From CAMYLY01 sp036397755 (GTDB lineage: Bacteria > Gemmatimonadota > Gemmatimonadetes > Gemmatimonadales > GWC2-71-9), in the NCBI GenBank assembly GCA_036397755.1, contig DASWII010000009.1, positions 1 to 64,000 on the forward strand: a DNA stretch of 64,000 bases, read 5' to 3'. Of the stretch, positions 35,811 through 44,496 are shown piece by piece; the stretch's first letter is position 1; each line of letters starts with the position of its first letter. Both the position numbers and the translations under genes were made by a program. Below the pieces are notes generated by a model. The model was not told where the DNA came from and did no database searches. It saw only the letters and a list, made by a program, of their open reading frames with translations.

Positions 35811-36953
35811 ATGGCGATCGAGGGCCCCCTACGCGAACTCGGCATCCACGATGTCTTTCAGCTCCTCGATCTGAGCCGGAAGACCGGTGTGCTCACGGTG
35901 GCATCCGGGCTGCGGCGCAATCGTGGGCAGGTGTATTTCGAAGATGGGGCGATCATCTACGCCAGCATTCAGACGAACCCGCATCCGCTGGGTAGTCTGC
36001 TGGTGCGGACGGGCCGGTTGTCAGCCGCTGATGTCAGGCGGGCCCGGGACATGCAGCGCGCGGGCGACGGCCGCCGGCTCGGTGAGATCCTCGTCGCGAT
36101 CGGTGCGGTTTCGCCCGGCGAGCTGGAGCGTCAGGTCCGCTCCCAGGTTGAGGAAGTCGTGTTCGAGGTGATGAGTTGGGATGAAGGGCACTTCTCGTTC
36201 GTCGAGGGCCCACTCGAGGACGTCGGTGCCGATGCGACGACGGTGCGCGTCCCCACGAGCTCGCTGCTCCTCGAGGGGGCGAGGCGCATTGATGAATGGT
36301 CGCGGATCGAGAAGACCATTCCGCACGTCGGGGTAATCCCGGTACTGGCGGTCCCGAACGGAGATGGAGGGTTGGTGGAGTTGCAGTCGACGGATTGGAA
36401 GGTCCTGGCGTTGACCGACGGGGTGCGGTCGATTCGGACGATCGCGCAGCAACTTGGAACGTCCGAATTCGATGTGGCGAAGACGGTATTCGGGTTGCAC
36501 GCGGCCGGCCTGGTCGGTCTGCAGTTGCGCCCGAGCGACGCGGAGGAGGGGGCGGGTGAGGGCAACGAGGTACAGGATCTCTTGGCGGACGCGGCAAAGG
36601 CGCTGCAAGAGGGGGACGAGGATCGGGCGTGGCGTCGGGTCGAGGCCGCCCGGCGGCACACGGCCGAGTCGCCGGAGGTCGATGTGTTTCTGGGCGAACT
36701 TGAGCTGCGTCGTGGACGGCCGGCGACTGCCGAGGAAGCCCTACGCCGCGCGCTGCGGTACGATCCCATGCTCACGACCGCGCACCGGCTGCTCGGCGAG
36801 GCGGTCGCGAGGCAGGGACGCATCGGGGAGGCGGTCGACTGGTGGCAGCGCTGGTTATCCGTGAACGAGGAGCTCGTCGAGCCCGAGGACAGCAAGGTCG
36901 TGCGGGAGGCTATTCGGGCGGCCCTCACGCTCCAGAGTTTCCTGTATGAGTAG
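35811..36953 (+). CDS. DUF4388 (PATAN) domain protein with TPR tail
   Basis: 380 residues. The DUF4388/PATAN domain is at about 1-150: LRELGIHDVFQLLDLSRKTGVLTV and GQVYFEDGAIIYASI are its hallmarks. A winged-helix-like segment (about 200-240, LTDGVRSIRTIAQQLGTSEFDVAKTVFGLHAAGLV) and TPR-like helices (about 260-375) follow. PATAN domains occur in bacterial two-component and small-GTPase signalling proteins, where they are thought to mediate protein contacts. Starts on the base after the previous stop. Its domain order is repeated by the gene at 41097. Confidence 0.88.
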   Translation: MAIEGPLRELGIHDVFQLLDLSRKTGVLTVASGLRRNRGQVYFEDGAIIYASIQTNPHPLGSLLVRTGRLSAADVRRARDMQRAGDGRRLGEILVAIGAVSPGELERQVRSQVEEVVFEVMSWDEGHFSFVEGPLEDVGADATTVRVPTSSLLLEGARRIDEWSRIEKTIPHVGVIPVLAVPNGDGGLVELQSTDWKVLALTDGVRSIRTIAQQLGTSEFDVAKTVFGLHAAGLVGLQLRPSDAEEGAGEGNEVQDLLADAAKALQEGDEDRAWRRVEAARRHTAESPEVDVFLGELELRRGRPATAEEALRRALRYDPMLTTAHRLLGEAVARQGRIGEAVDWWQRWLSVNEELVEPEDSKVVREAIRAALTLQSFLYE

Positions 36954-36956
36954 CCG

Positions 36957-37718
36957 ATGACGGAACGACGGCCGCGAGCACCGTGGGATCCGCACAGCCT
37001 TGATGCAGCAGAACGGCTGCGACGTCAGGGCGACCTCGAGGCCGCCGCGCGGGTGGCCATTGATCGGCTGGAGCACGCACCCGGCGACGCCGCGGCCCAC
37101 GACTTGTATGCCCGCGTGCTCGCGGACATGGGCAATCTGCCCGGGGCTGAATCCGAGTGGCAGGAGGTCCTCGGTCAACTTCCGCGGCACGCCGGTGCGC
37201 ACAAGGGGCTGGGTTTCATTCGCTTCCGCGAGGGCCGGTTGGACGACGCGCTGGACCACTTGGAGATCGCGCTGGCGAGCGCTCCCGGCGATCCGGCCGT
37301 GGTGCAAGCGATGCGGACGGTGCGCGCGGCCTTACAACGCGAGGCGTCGCCGCCCCGCGATCGAGTATTCGAGGGACTCGAAGGGGCCGGGCGGGGGTTG
37401 TTGTTGGTGGATGCGCGCGGAGGCGTCTTGGGTGGGGCGGTGCGGGATGCGGACGGGTTTGACCGATCGGAACTCGTCGGCGGGTACGCCGCGGATCTCG
37501 TGCATGAGGCCCGCCGCACGACGGCGATGTTGCACCTCGGGTCGTGGGAGTGGGTGGTGGTCGAGGGAAGCGAGGGGAGCACGTACCTCGCCGCGCCGAC
37601 CGACGAGGCCGTGTTGTGTATTCTGCGCGATCGTGGCGTGCCGGCCGCACGCCTCACGTTGCTGGCTGAACCGGCACTCGCCGCGGCGCGCGAGTGGCTC
37701 CACGAGCAGACCCTGTGA
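36957..37718 (+). CDS. TPR plus roadblock/LC7-domain protein
   Basis: 253 residues. TPR-like helices at about 15-120 (AAHDLYARVLADMGNLPGAE, GAHKGLGFIRFREGRLDDAL) are followed by a roadblock/LC7-like domain at about 140-245 (GLLLVDARGGVLGGAV ... AAPTDEAVLCILRDRGVPAARL). Roadblock domains dimerise and act as partners or GAPs of Ras-like GTPases such as MglA, encoded 1.5 kb downstream. Overlaps the next roadblock gene by 4 bases. Confidence 0.78.
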   Translation: MTERRPRAPWDPHSLDAAERLRRQGDLEAAARVAIDRLEHAPGDAAAHDLYARVLADMGNLPGAESEWQEVLGQLPRHAGAHKGLGFIRFREGRLDDALDHLEIALASAPGDPAVVQAMRTVRAALQREASPPRDRVFEGLEGAGRGLLLVDARGGVLGGAVRDADGFDRSELVGGYAADLVHEARRTTAMLHLGSWEWVVVEGSEGSTYLAAPTDEAVLCILRDRGVPAARLTLLAEPALAAAREWLHEQTL

Positions 37719-38065
37719 GCGCGCACGTCCGCCGAGCGCTCGAGGAGATCACGCGCATTCGTGGGGTTCGCGGCGCCGTGCTCGCCGATCGAACCGAGGG
37801 CATCGTCGTGGCGGAGTCGGCGATGCTGGGGGTACGGCGTGAAGCCATCGCTGCCCTGGGCGCGAGCTTGGTGCGCCGCTGCGGGGTACTCTTGGAAGGC
37901 GGCGGGCTGGGCGTACCGAGACACGTGCTGCTCCAGGGACGGGAGGGAACCCTCGTGGCGGTGCCCGTCACCGACGAGTTGCTCCTCCTGGCCGTTGGGG
38001 ATGCGGCGGTGAACGTGGGCCTTGTCCGTGCCGAGCTGCAGCGGGTCGCGCGGGAACTCCGATGA
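37715..38065 (+). CDS. Roadblock/LC7 domain protein
   Basis: 116-residue stand-alone roadblock domain: N-terminal helix (HVRRALEEITRIRGV), strand VRGAVLADRTEGIVV, helix, VLLQGREGTLVAVPVTDELLLLAVGD, and a last helix (VRAELQRVARELR). This is the size and layout of MglB. GTG 37715 overlaps the previous stop (GTGA). Likely partner or GAP of the operon's MglA-like GTPase, by analogy with the MglAB pair. Confidence 0.82.
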   Translation: MSAHVRRALEEITRIRGVRGAVLADRTEGIVVAESAMLGVRREAIAALGASLVRRCGVLLEGGGLGVPRHVLLQGREGTLVAVPVTDELLLLAVGDAAVNVGLVRAELQRVARELR

Positions 38066-38532
38066 GAAACACGCGCGCGGTGGAGGCGTGGACGATCGGT
38101 CCGCTCGAGCATTTCGTCGGGCAAGCCGGAGCACGCTTGGTGCTGATCATGACGCCGGCCGGTCAGGTGATGGCGCAGTACGGCTTCGCGCGCGCCGTCG
38201 ATGTCATGACGGCGGCGGCGCTTGGCGCCGGCATTGTGGCGTCGAGCAGCGAGATCGCCTCTATGCTCGGGCAGCCGCCGTTCGCTGCGCTCGGTCACCG
38301 TGGCACCCATCACGGGATCGTGCTGTCGTCCTTCGATTCCCCGCGCGGTCGCTTGCTCGTGCTGGTAGTTTACGGGGTGGAGACGTCTCTCGGACTCGTG
38401 CAGCTGTTCCTCGGGACGCTCGTGGACGATCTGGCCGCGGCCTGTCCGGTTCCCGAGTCGCGCGGCCCGGTCCTGGCCGTGAACTTCGAGAACGAACTCA
38501 ACCGCAGCCTCGACGCTCTGTTCGGACAGTAA
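38062..38532 (+). CDS. Second stand-alone roadblock/LC7-like protein
   Basis: 156 residues with a roadblock-like core (ARLVLIMTPAGQVMAQYGFA, HGIVLSSFDSPRGRLLVLVVYG) and an extra C-terminal helix (NFENELNRSLDALFGQ). It differs enough from its neighbour to suggest a heteromeric pair. It sits immediately upstream of the MglA-like GTPase (one base between) and overlaps the preceding gene by ATGA. A GAP or GEF role is inference. Confidence 0.75.
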   Translation: MRNTRAVEAWTIGPLEHFVGQAGARLVLIMTPAGQVMAQYGFARAVDVMTAAALGAGIVASSSEIASMLGQPPFAALGHRGTHHGIVLSSFDSPRGRLLVLVVYGVETSLGLVQLFLGTLVDDLAAACPVPESRGPVLAVNFENELNRSLDALFGQ

Positions 38533-38533
38533 C

Positions 38534-39133
38534 GTGCCGCTCATCAACTTCACCACCCGAGAGATTACCTGCAAGATCGTCTACTACGGGCCTGGCCGGT
38601 CGGGAAAGACAACCAACCTGCAGTACATCTTCGACCGCGTGCCGGAAGGCCGCCGTGGGCGGATGGTGTCGCTGGCCACGCGCGCGGACCGCACGCTTTT
38701 CTTCGATTTTCTGCCGCTTGACCTCGGACAGATCTCGGGATTCGCCACGCGGTTTCAGCTGTACACGGTTCCTGGGCAGGTGTACTACGACGCGACGCGC
38801 CGACTGGTGCTGCAGGGAGCGGACGGCGTCGTGTTCGTGGCGGACAGCCAGGCCCGCCAGCTCGATGAGAACATCGAAAGTCTGCAGAACCTCCAGGCCA
38901 ATCTCCTCGGTCAAGGCGTCGATGTCCGCGGGCTCCCGATGGTCATCCAATACAACAAGCAGGACCTCCCGCCCGACCTCGTGCTCGCGCCCGCCGAGTT
39001 GGATCGTGCCCTCAACTTCCGCGGGGTGCCGACGGTATCCGCCGACGCGCTGGTGGGACGCGGGGTGTTCGAGACGCTGAAGGCGGTGTCCGGTCTCGTA
39101 CTCAAGCGGCTGAGCGAGGATTCCACGGCGTGA
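38534..39133 (+). CDS. MglA-type Ras-like small GTPase
   Basis: 199-residue prokaryotic small GTPase close to MglA of Myxococcus. G1 is GPGRSGKT (residues 19-26). G3 is TVPGQ without the Asp found in eukaryotic Ras, as is typical of the MglA family. G4 is NKQD (141-144) and G5-like SADA is at about 173. MglA switches between polar clusters with MglB and directs motility or polarity. Here three roadblock proteins precede it in the same operon and an ATPase follows with GTGA overlap. GTG start. Confidence 0.93.
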   Translation: MPLINFTTREITCKIVYYGPGRSGKTTNLQYIFDRVPEGRRGRMVSLATRADRTLFFDFLPLDLGQISGFATRFQLYTVPGQVYYDATRRLVLQGADGVVFVADSQARQLDENIESLQNLQANLLGQGVDVRGLPMVIQYNKQDLPPDLVLAPAELDRALNFRGVPTVSADALVGRGVFETLKAVSGLVLKRLSEDSTA

Positions 39134-41097
39134 CCGCCGAGATCAACCCGCGGTGTACGTTCGACACCTTCGTCGAAGGTTCGGAGAACCAGATGGCGTG
39201 TTCCGCGGCGCGCGCGGCGGCCGGCGCGCTCGGTGCGCGGTACAACCCGCTCTGCATCATCGGCGCCAGCGGACTCGGCAAGACGCACCTCCTCATGGCG
39301 GTCGGGCACGAGGTCAAGGCGGTCCAGCCAGACGTCAGCATGATTTACTGTTCGGCGGAGGAGTTCGCGAAGGAGTTTCACGCGGCGGTCGCTGCCGGTG
39401 AGGGGCCGAGTTTTCGCGCTCGGTACGAGGCGCTGGATCTGTTGTTGCTGGACGACGCGCAGGCGCTCACGTTTCAACCCGAGATCCAAAGCGAACTGCT
39501 GCGGTTGCTCGATCGGCTGCTGCAAGATGGGCGGCAGATGATGCTCAGTTGCGATCTCTCCCCCTCCGAGTTCGAGGCCTTGGACGAGCAGTTGGCTCAG
39601 CGATTGGCTGGAGGCTTGGTGGTGGAGGTGACGCTCCCGGACTACGAGACGCGGCTCGCCATTCTGCGCCGCCGGGCGGCGGATCGATCGACGCAGTTCG
39701 GAGAGGGGATTCTGGAAGAGGCCGCTCGGGGGGAGTACCGCAACGTTCGCGAGCTGCTCGCGGCGCTGCATCGCCTCGCCGCCCTGCAGGCGATGCAGGG
39801 CACGCCGCTCACGCTCTCGGAAGCCCGCCTTGGTGTGTCGAGCGAGGCGGTGCGGATGGGTGGGAGGGTCGCCCAGGCACCAGCCAGGGGTGTCGCGGTC
39901 GCGACGCCGGCCGACGCGAACGAGTTCTCGACGTTTCTGGCGGACGTGAGTCACGCCGTGGAGGAGCAGGTCGATCACTGGCGTGAGGCCGTGGCGCGGG
40001 CCGTGATGGTGTGGGAACCCGAGGGGTATCGCACCGCACGGCTCGAGCAGGCCCTTGAAGGGAACCTCCTCGGTCCGGTCGAACGTATTGTCGCGCGGTT
40101 CGAGGCCGACGTCCGGCGCCTGCGGCGATTGCAGGAGGCGGTCGGTGAGGTCGCCCCGGAGCGCGCCAGCGATCCGGTGTTTTTCGACCCGGACCGCACG
40201 GCCGAGGCCGAACTCCTTCTCAAGGACGTGATGGCCGCCGTGCGTCCCCTCCCGGTGCCTTCCGACCGGTGGGGTGAGGGGAGCTTCATCGAGACGGACT
40301 GCAGTCGCGCGGCGGTGTCGGCCGTCGCGACGGTTGCCGGCGAGCCCGGCAGACGCTACAACCCGCTGGTCTTGGTGGGATCACCCGGGGTGGGGAAGTC
40401 GCACTTGCTGCATGTCGCGGCTCACCGGTTGAGTAACCAGGGCGTGACGGTTGCGTGTTTGTCGGCCCACCACTTTGTGGACGAACTCACGGAAGCCCTG
40501 ATGCGCGAAACGGAGGACCGCTTTCGCGCCTGGCTCGGCCGGGCCGGGGCGCTCCTCCTGGACGATCTCCAGCTGGTTGGCCAGCGCGCCGCGGCGGCAG
40601 ACGAACTGGTGTATCTCATCGACCGGTTCTTGGCAGGTGAACGGCAGCTCGTCTTTGCGTTGAGCGGTGAGCGTCACGCGATCGAGGGCCTCGATCCGCG
40701 CATCGTGTCCCGTCTCGAGGGCGGACTCACCGTGGCGATCGATCGCCCCGATCGCGAGCTGCGGCGCCAGCTCACGATCGCGAAGCTGGAGGAGCACTAC
40801 GGTGCGGCCGAACTCGAGCTGGTCGATTACCTGGCCGCGCAGCCCGCGCAGTCGGCGCGGTCCGTGATCGGGCTCGTTCAGCGAATCCTGAATGCGGCCG
40901 AAGCCCGGGGCGAACCCCCCAGCGGCGGGTTGGCGCGCGACCTGCTCGAGGGCGTGCGGCCGGCGGCGTCCCGCCGATCGGTGCGCGTACGCACGAGCGG
41001 AGTGGCCGGGCCGGCCACGGCACCCACGAGTCGCGAGAAGACGGTGTGGGCCTGGCCCGATCTGCTCGATCGGATCGTCGATGAGGAGGCGGGCTAA
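39130..41097 (+). CDS. Tandem DnaA-type AAA+ ATPase without DNA-binding domain
   Basis: 655 residues carrying two DnaA/Hda-like AAA+ modules. Module 1 (about 8-235): TFDTFVEGSENQMACSAARA (DnaA N-box), Walker A GASGLGKT (Lys51), Walker B LDLLLLDDAQAL, and QRLAGGLVVEVTLPDYETRLAIL matching the DnaA sensor region. Module 2 (about 375-600): RYNPLVLVGSPGVGKS (Lys423), ALLLDDLQLVG, SRLEGGLTVAIDRPDRELRRQL. A helical linker joins them. DnaA domain IV (the HTH that binds DnaA boxes) is absent, so it is not the initiator. Both P-loops look intact. The setting beside an MglA GTPase points to an assembly or remodelling ATPase. GTGA overlap with the GTPase and TAATG overlap with the next gene. Confidence 0.9.
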   Translation: MTAEINPRCTFDTFVEGSENQMACSAARAAAGALGARYNPLCIIGASGLGKTHLLMAVGHEVKAVQPDVSMIYCSAEEFAKEFHAAVAAGEGPSFRARYEALDLLLLDDAQALTFQPEIQSELLRLLDRLLQDGRQMMLSCDLSPSEFEALDEQLAQRLAGGLVVEVTLPDYETRLAILRRRAADRSTQFGEGILEEAARGEYRNVRELLAALHRLAALQAMQGTPLTLSEARLGVSSEAVRMGGRVAQAPARGVAVATPADANEFSTFLADVSHAVEEQVDHWREAVARAVMVWEPEGYRTARLEQALEGNLLGPVERIVARFEADVRRLRRLQEAVGEVAPERASDPVFFDPDRTAEAELLLKDVMAAVRPLPVPSDRWGEGSFIETDCSRAAVSAVATVAGEPGRRYNPLVLVGSPGVGKSHLLHVAAHRLSNQGVTVACLSAHHFVDELTEALMRETEDRFRAWLGRAGALLLDDLQLVGQRAAAADELVYLIDRFLAGERQLVFALSGERHAIEGLDPRIVSRLEGGLTVAIDRPDRELRRQLTIAKLEEHYGAAELELVDYLAAQPAQSARSVIGLVQRILNAAEARGEPPSGGLARDLLEGVRPAASRRSVRVRTSGVAGPATAPTSREKTVWAWPDLLDRIVDEEAG

Positions 41098-42713
41098 TGG
41101 CGGTCCGTGGCAATCTCGCGGAAGTCTCGCTTCCCGATGTCCTGCAGCTGTTGGCCCTTGGGCGTAAAACGGGCAGCCTGACCGTTACGGACCGTGCCAA
41201 CGTCGGGTACATCTACTTGGATGATGGACGCATCTCGTTCGCTTCCATTGTGAATCGCCGAGATCGGCTTGGCGACCTGTTGGTCAAACGCGGACGGATT
41301 ACCCTGGAGCAGCTCGAGCAGGCCGTGGAGCGCCAAGGACGCGAGCGCGACCGCCGTCTCGGAGACATCCTCGTGGAGGACGGGGTGATCGACCGGGAAG
41401 AGTTGCATCGCTACGTGCGGGTGCAGATCGAGGAGGCTGTGTATTTCCTGTTTACCTGGGCGCGTGGGACGTTCCGCTTCGACAGCGATGCGCGCCCTGA
41501 GGAGCAGGACTTTCTCGTATCGATCAATCCCGAGAGCCTGCTGCTCGAGGGCGCGCGGCGGGTGGATGAATGGAGCATCATCGCCAAGCGGATTCCGTCA
41601 TTCGACATCATCTTCGAGGTCGATACGGAGCGCATTGCCCACGCCGGCGTCCAGCTCTCGGCGGTCCAGGATCGCGTGTTGCCGTATCTCGACGGGACGC
41701 ACGATGTGACGGCGATTGCCGACCAGACCGGCTTATCGGAGTTCGAAACGGGCAAGGCGCTGTTTGGACTGCTTTCGGCCGGGTTCCTCAAGCGCGTCGG
41801 TCGCTCACGGCCCGGCCCATCGGGAAGTCACATCGCCCCGGTGGAGGAGCATCGCAACCTCGGGGTCGCGTTCTACCGTACCGACATGCTGGAGGAGTCG
41901 TTGCGGGAATTCCGGCAACTGGTCGAGTTACGGCCCACGGATGCGGAGGCGCTCTACTACCTGGGTCTCATCGCGTTACGACAAGCACGCTGGGACGAGG
42001 CGGTGGCGCGCCTCCGCGCAGCGATGGACTGCGGTGGTGGGCGGCCGGTAGTGCGGTATCACTACGCGCTCGCGTTGGAATCTGGTGGGTATCTCACGGA
42101 GGCGGATGCTGCCTACCGTGAGGCGCTCGCGCATGCGCCGCATGATTGGCGCTTTCTGCAGGGATGGGGGATCGTGACCCTCTTGCGCGGTGATCATGAC
42201 AGCGCGGCACAACGACTCGATCGCGCGCGGGAGGTGGCGGCGGACGAGCCTCTCGGAGCCCTATGGTACTGGGCGCGGGCGCTCTGCGCGACCGCCGCCG
42301 GTGACCTCGAGGCCGCCGAACGCTATCTCCGGCTCGGTCTCGCGGCCGTACCGGAGAACCCGGCGCTGCGGAACAACTTGGCCGTGGTGCTCGAGAGCCA
42401 AAACCGCCTCGCCGAAGCCGAGTCGTTGCTGGTGCACGCGATCGCGGAGGACCCGTGGCTGCCCCATCTGTCCAAGAACCTCGGGGATGTGCACTACCGG
42501 AACGCGAAGTACGACGAAGCGTGGGACGCCTACCAGCGGGTCATTCGCCTGCGCCCGGAGTTCGGCGACGATGTGTATTTCCGATTGGGGAACATCGCCT
42601 ATCGACGCATGGATCGGGAGTCGGCTGTCGCGCTGTGGCGTCAGGCGCTCGCGCTCAATCCGGGACACGAGTTGGCGCGCACGAATCTCGATACCTTGGA
42701 AGCACTGACGTAG
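41097..42713 (+). CDS. DUF4388 (PATAN) plus TPR protein
   Basis: 538 residues. The PATAN domain is at about 1-150 (LPDVLQLLALGRKTGSLTV, GYIYLDDGRISFASI) and a winged-helix-like element at about 205-240 (AIADQTGLSEFETGKALFGLLSAGFL), the same order as the gene at 35811. A long TPR array follows (about 255-535, AEALYYLGLIALRQARWDEAVARLRAA). Probably a paralogue specialised by its longer TPR tail. GAGGAGGCGGG before ATG 41097 is a good Shine-Dalgarno inside the upstream coding end. Confidence 0.88.
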   Translation: MAVRGNLAEVSLPDVLQLLALGRKTGSLTVTDRANVGYIYLDDGRISFASIVNRRDRLGDLLVKRGRITLEQLEQAVERQGRERDRRLGDILVEDGVIDREELHRYVRVQIEEAVYFLFTWARGTFRFDSDARPEEQDFLVSINPESLLLEGARRVDEWSIIAKRIPSFDIIFEVDTERIAHAGVQLSAVQDRVLPYLDGTHDVTAIADQTGLSEFETGKALFGLLSAGFLKRVGRSRPGPSGSHIAPVEEHRNLGVAFYRTDMLEESLREFRQLVELRPTDAEALYYLGLIALRQARWDEAVARLRAAMDCGGGRPVVRYHYALALESGGYLTEADAAYREALAHAPHDWRFLQGWGIVTLLRGDHDSAAQRLDRAREVAADEPLGALWYWARALCATAAGDLEAAERYLRLGLAAVPENPALRNNLAVVLESQNRLAEAESLLVHAIAEDPWLPHLSKNLGDVHYRNAKYDEAWDAYQRVIRLRPEFGDDVYFRLGNIAYRRMDRESAVALWRQALALNPGHELARTNLDTLEALT

Positions 42714-42741
42714 CGGGCCTGCGCGGAGGGAGGGCGGTCGT

Positions 42742-43602
42742 ATGACGGATGCGTTGATCCAACAGCTGCGGGCGCAGTATGAGTCGATTTCCGAGCGTCT
42801 CGACGGTGTGGAGTCCGTCGCGGATCGCGAGGCGATCAAGCGCGCCATCATCGAACTCTTCAAGACCGTCGACCTGTCCATCAACGATCTCGCGGCCCTG
42901 AAGGAGGAGATTCGTGGACTGGTGGATCGGTACAAGCAGATCGCCGAGCACCAAAGCGGCGAGCCAACGCCCCAGTTTGCCGCGGAGGCCCCCGTCATCC
43001 ACGCGGATCACATCGGGGCGTCCACCTTCATGGAAAAGGGTTGGAGCCTCATCTCGCTCGGTGACTATCCGGGTGCGATCCAGGCGTTGACCAAGGCGCT
43101 GCAACTCTCGCCGGGAGAGGTGCGGGCGGAGTCGCTCCTCGGTTGGGCGCAGATGCTCCACGCCGACTACGACGCGGCACTCGAGACCCTCAGCGGCGTG
43201 TTGCAGAGGGATCCGACCAATTCCCTGGCCCGTATCAACGTGGGCTACGTGTGCCTCAAGAAGCAGATGTTCGGAGAAGCGATCGAGCACCTTTCCAAGG
43301 CCATCCGCCTCGACAACGACAAGAAAGCGACCCTGTACGCGCACTTCTACATCGGGCTGGTGTACTTCCAACGGGAGATGTACGAGGAGGCACAGACGTT
43401 CTTCGAGAAGACGCTGCGGTTGGGGCCCAATCTGCTCGAGGCCTATTACGAGCTGGGGCGGGCGCTGTGGTTCGGGGGCGACAAGGACGGGGCCCGTTCC
43501 GCGTGGGAGCAGGGGTTCGCGGCGAACAAGTTCAACCCGTGGGGCAAGCGGTGTGGGGAAGTGCTGGACGCCGTCTCGCAGGGACAGGAGCCGCCACGCT
43601 GA
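42742..43602 (+). CDS. TPR protein with N-terminal coiled coil
   Basis: 286 residues: a helical front (about 1-75, LIQQLRAQYESISERLDG ... LKEEIRGLVDRYKQIAEH) likely to be a coiled coil, then about five TPR units (about 95-275, ASTFMEKGWSLISLGDYPGAIQAL, HFYIGLVYFQREMYEEAQTF). Cytoplasmic adaptor by appearance. GGAGGGAGGG upstream of ATG 42742 is a strong Shine-Dalgarno. Overlaps the peptidase gene at its 3' end if the GTG start of that gene is right. Confidence 0.87.
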   Translation: MTDALIQQLRAQYESISERLDGVESVADREAIKRAIIELFKTVDLSINDLAALKEEIRGLVDRYKQIAEHQSGEPTPQFAAEAPVIHADHIGASTFMEKGWSLISLGDYPGAIQALTKALQLSPGEVRAESLLGWAQMLHADYDAALETLSGVLQRDPTNSLARINVGYVCLKKQMFGEAIEHLSKAIRLDNDKKATLYAHFYIGLVYFQREMYEEAQTFFEKTLRLGPNLLEAYYELGRALWFGGDKDGARSAWEQGFAANKFNPWGKRCGEVLDAVSQGQEPPR

Positions 43603-44471
43603 TCGCGCTACTTCCCCTGGTCGTTTGGGTCCAGATGGCGGTGGTGCAGGTTGGGCGGGTCACCGCGGTGTACTGGCCGGGTGACGAGGTGCTCGCCACG
43701 GGCCTAGCCGAGTTTGCCGATGCCCAGAGCCGATGGCCCGGATTACCCGCCCCACCTGCGCGTCCGGTGCGCCTCATCGTGACGCCGGATGACAGCGCCT
43801 TTGATTCCATCGTGGGTGGTCGGGTGCCGGAATGGGGGGCGGCCGTGGCCATGCCGGCATCCAACAGCATCGTGATCCGGGCGTCGGACGGCGTGCCCGC
43901 TGTGCGGCAGCACCTGCGCCACGAACTTGCGCACCTGGCATTGCGCGAGGCGGTGCCGCGGGGGGTGCCCCGCTGGCTCGACGAGGGATACGCGGTGGTC
44001 GCGGCGAACGAGTGGGACGGCACGGATGTCCTGCGGGTCAACTGGGCCATGGTGCGGGGGGTGCGGCCGTCGCTTCGTGACGTCGATCGCGCCCTGCAGG
44101 AGCCGTCGGCCACCAACGCCGCCGGAGCCTACGCGTTCGCCGCGACCGCCGCAAGCATGTTGAAGCGGCTGGGGCGGGAGCGGGGGTTCGAGCCGATCTT
44201 CTCCGGACTACGCGCGGCTGGGGATCTTGACGCGGCCCTGCGAGCGACACACCAGATGACGATTGGCCAATTCGAGGAGCAATGGCAGCGGGACCTTCGG
44301 CGGAGGTACGGGTGGATGACATTACTCGGTTCGGCAACCGTGTTCTGGGCGTTCGCCGCCCTGATTCTGTCGGCTTTGTGGTCGCGAAGTCGCATGCGAT
44401 ATGACGCCCGGCGGGCGGCGTTGGACGAGGGTTGGACGGTGGCTGCAAGTGACGCCGGGACCGATGCTTGA
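43551..44471 (+). CDS. Membrane-anchored HExxH metallopeptidase (peptidase MA-like)
   Basis: Numbered from GTG 43551, 306 residues. N-terminal signal/anchor (about 17-30, LIALLPLVVWVQMAVV), then a gluzincin core with H124-E125-x-x-H128 (LRHELAHLAL) and the third ligand E145 in RWLDEGYAV, the pattern of the peptidase MA family. A C-terminal transmembrane helix lies at about 262-282. The active site would face the periplasm. The start is uncertain: GTG 43551 gives a positively charged front (AGRR) but overlaps the TPR gene by 52 bases; CTG 43599 or ATG 43635 are alternatives. Last gene of the MglA operon. Confidence 0.8.
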   Translation: MWGSAGRRLAGTGAATLIALLPLVVWVQMAVVQVGRVTAVYWPGDEVLATGLAEFADAQSRWPGLPAPPARPVRLIVTPDDSAFDSIVGGRVPEWGAAVAMPASNSIVIRASDGVPAVRQHLRHELAHLALREAVPRGVPRWLDEGYAVVAANEWDGTDVLRVNWAMVRGVRPSLRDVDRALQEPSATNAAGAYAFAATAASMLKRLGRERGFEPIFSGLRAAGDLDAALRATHQMTIGQFEEQWQRDLRRRYGWMTLLGSATVFWAFAALILSALWSRSRMRYDARRAALDEGWTVAASDAGTDA

Positions 44472-44496
44472 CGCCTATGGAACCTGCCGTTAGCGT
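44468..44496 (+). promoter_or_regulatory. Promoter for the 61-residue ORF and tRNA-Val
   Basis: -35 TTGACG (overlapping the upstream stop codon), 17-base spacer, -10 TAGCGT. ATG 44505 begins 8 bases after the -10, so the mRNA should be leaderless. Confidence 0.6.

Noticed and set aside
39130..41097. Replication initiator DnaA
   Set aside because: DnaA-like AAA+ modules are present twice, but domain IV is absent and there is no dnaN, recF or oriC-like cluster around.
33153..43602. DNA tandem repeats in the TPR genes
   Set aside because: The repetition is at protein level (degenerate TPRs). I see no near-identical nucleotide repeats apart from the short GC run.
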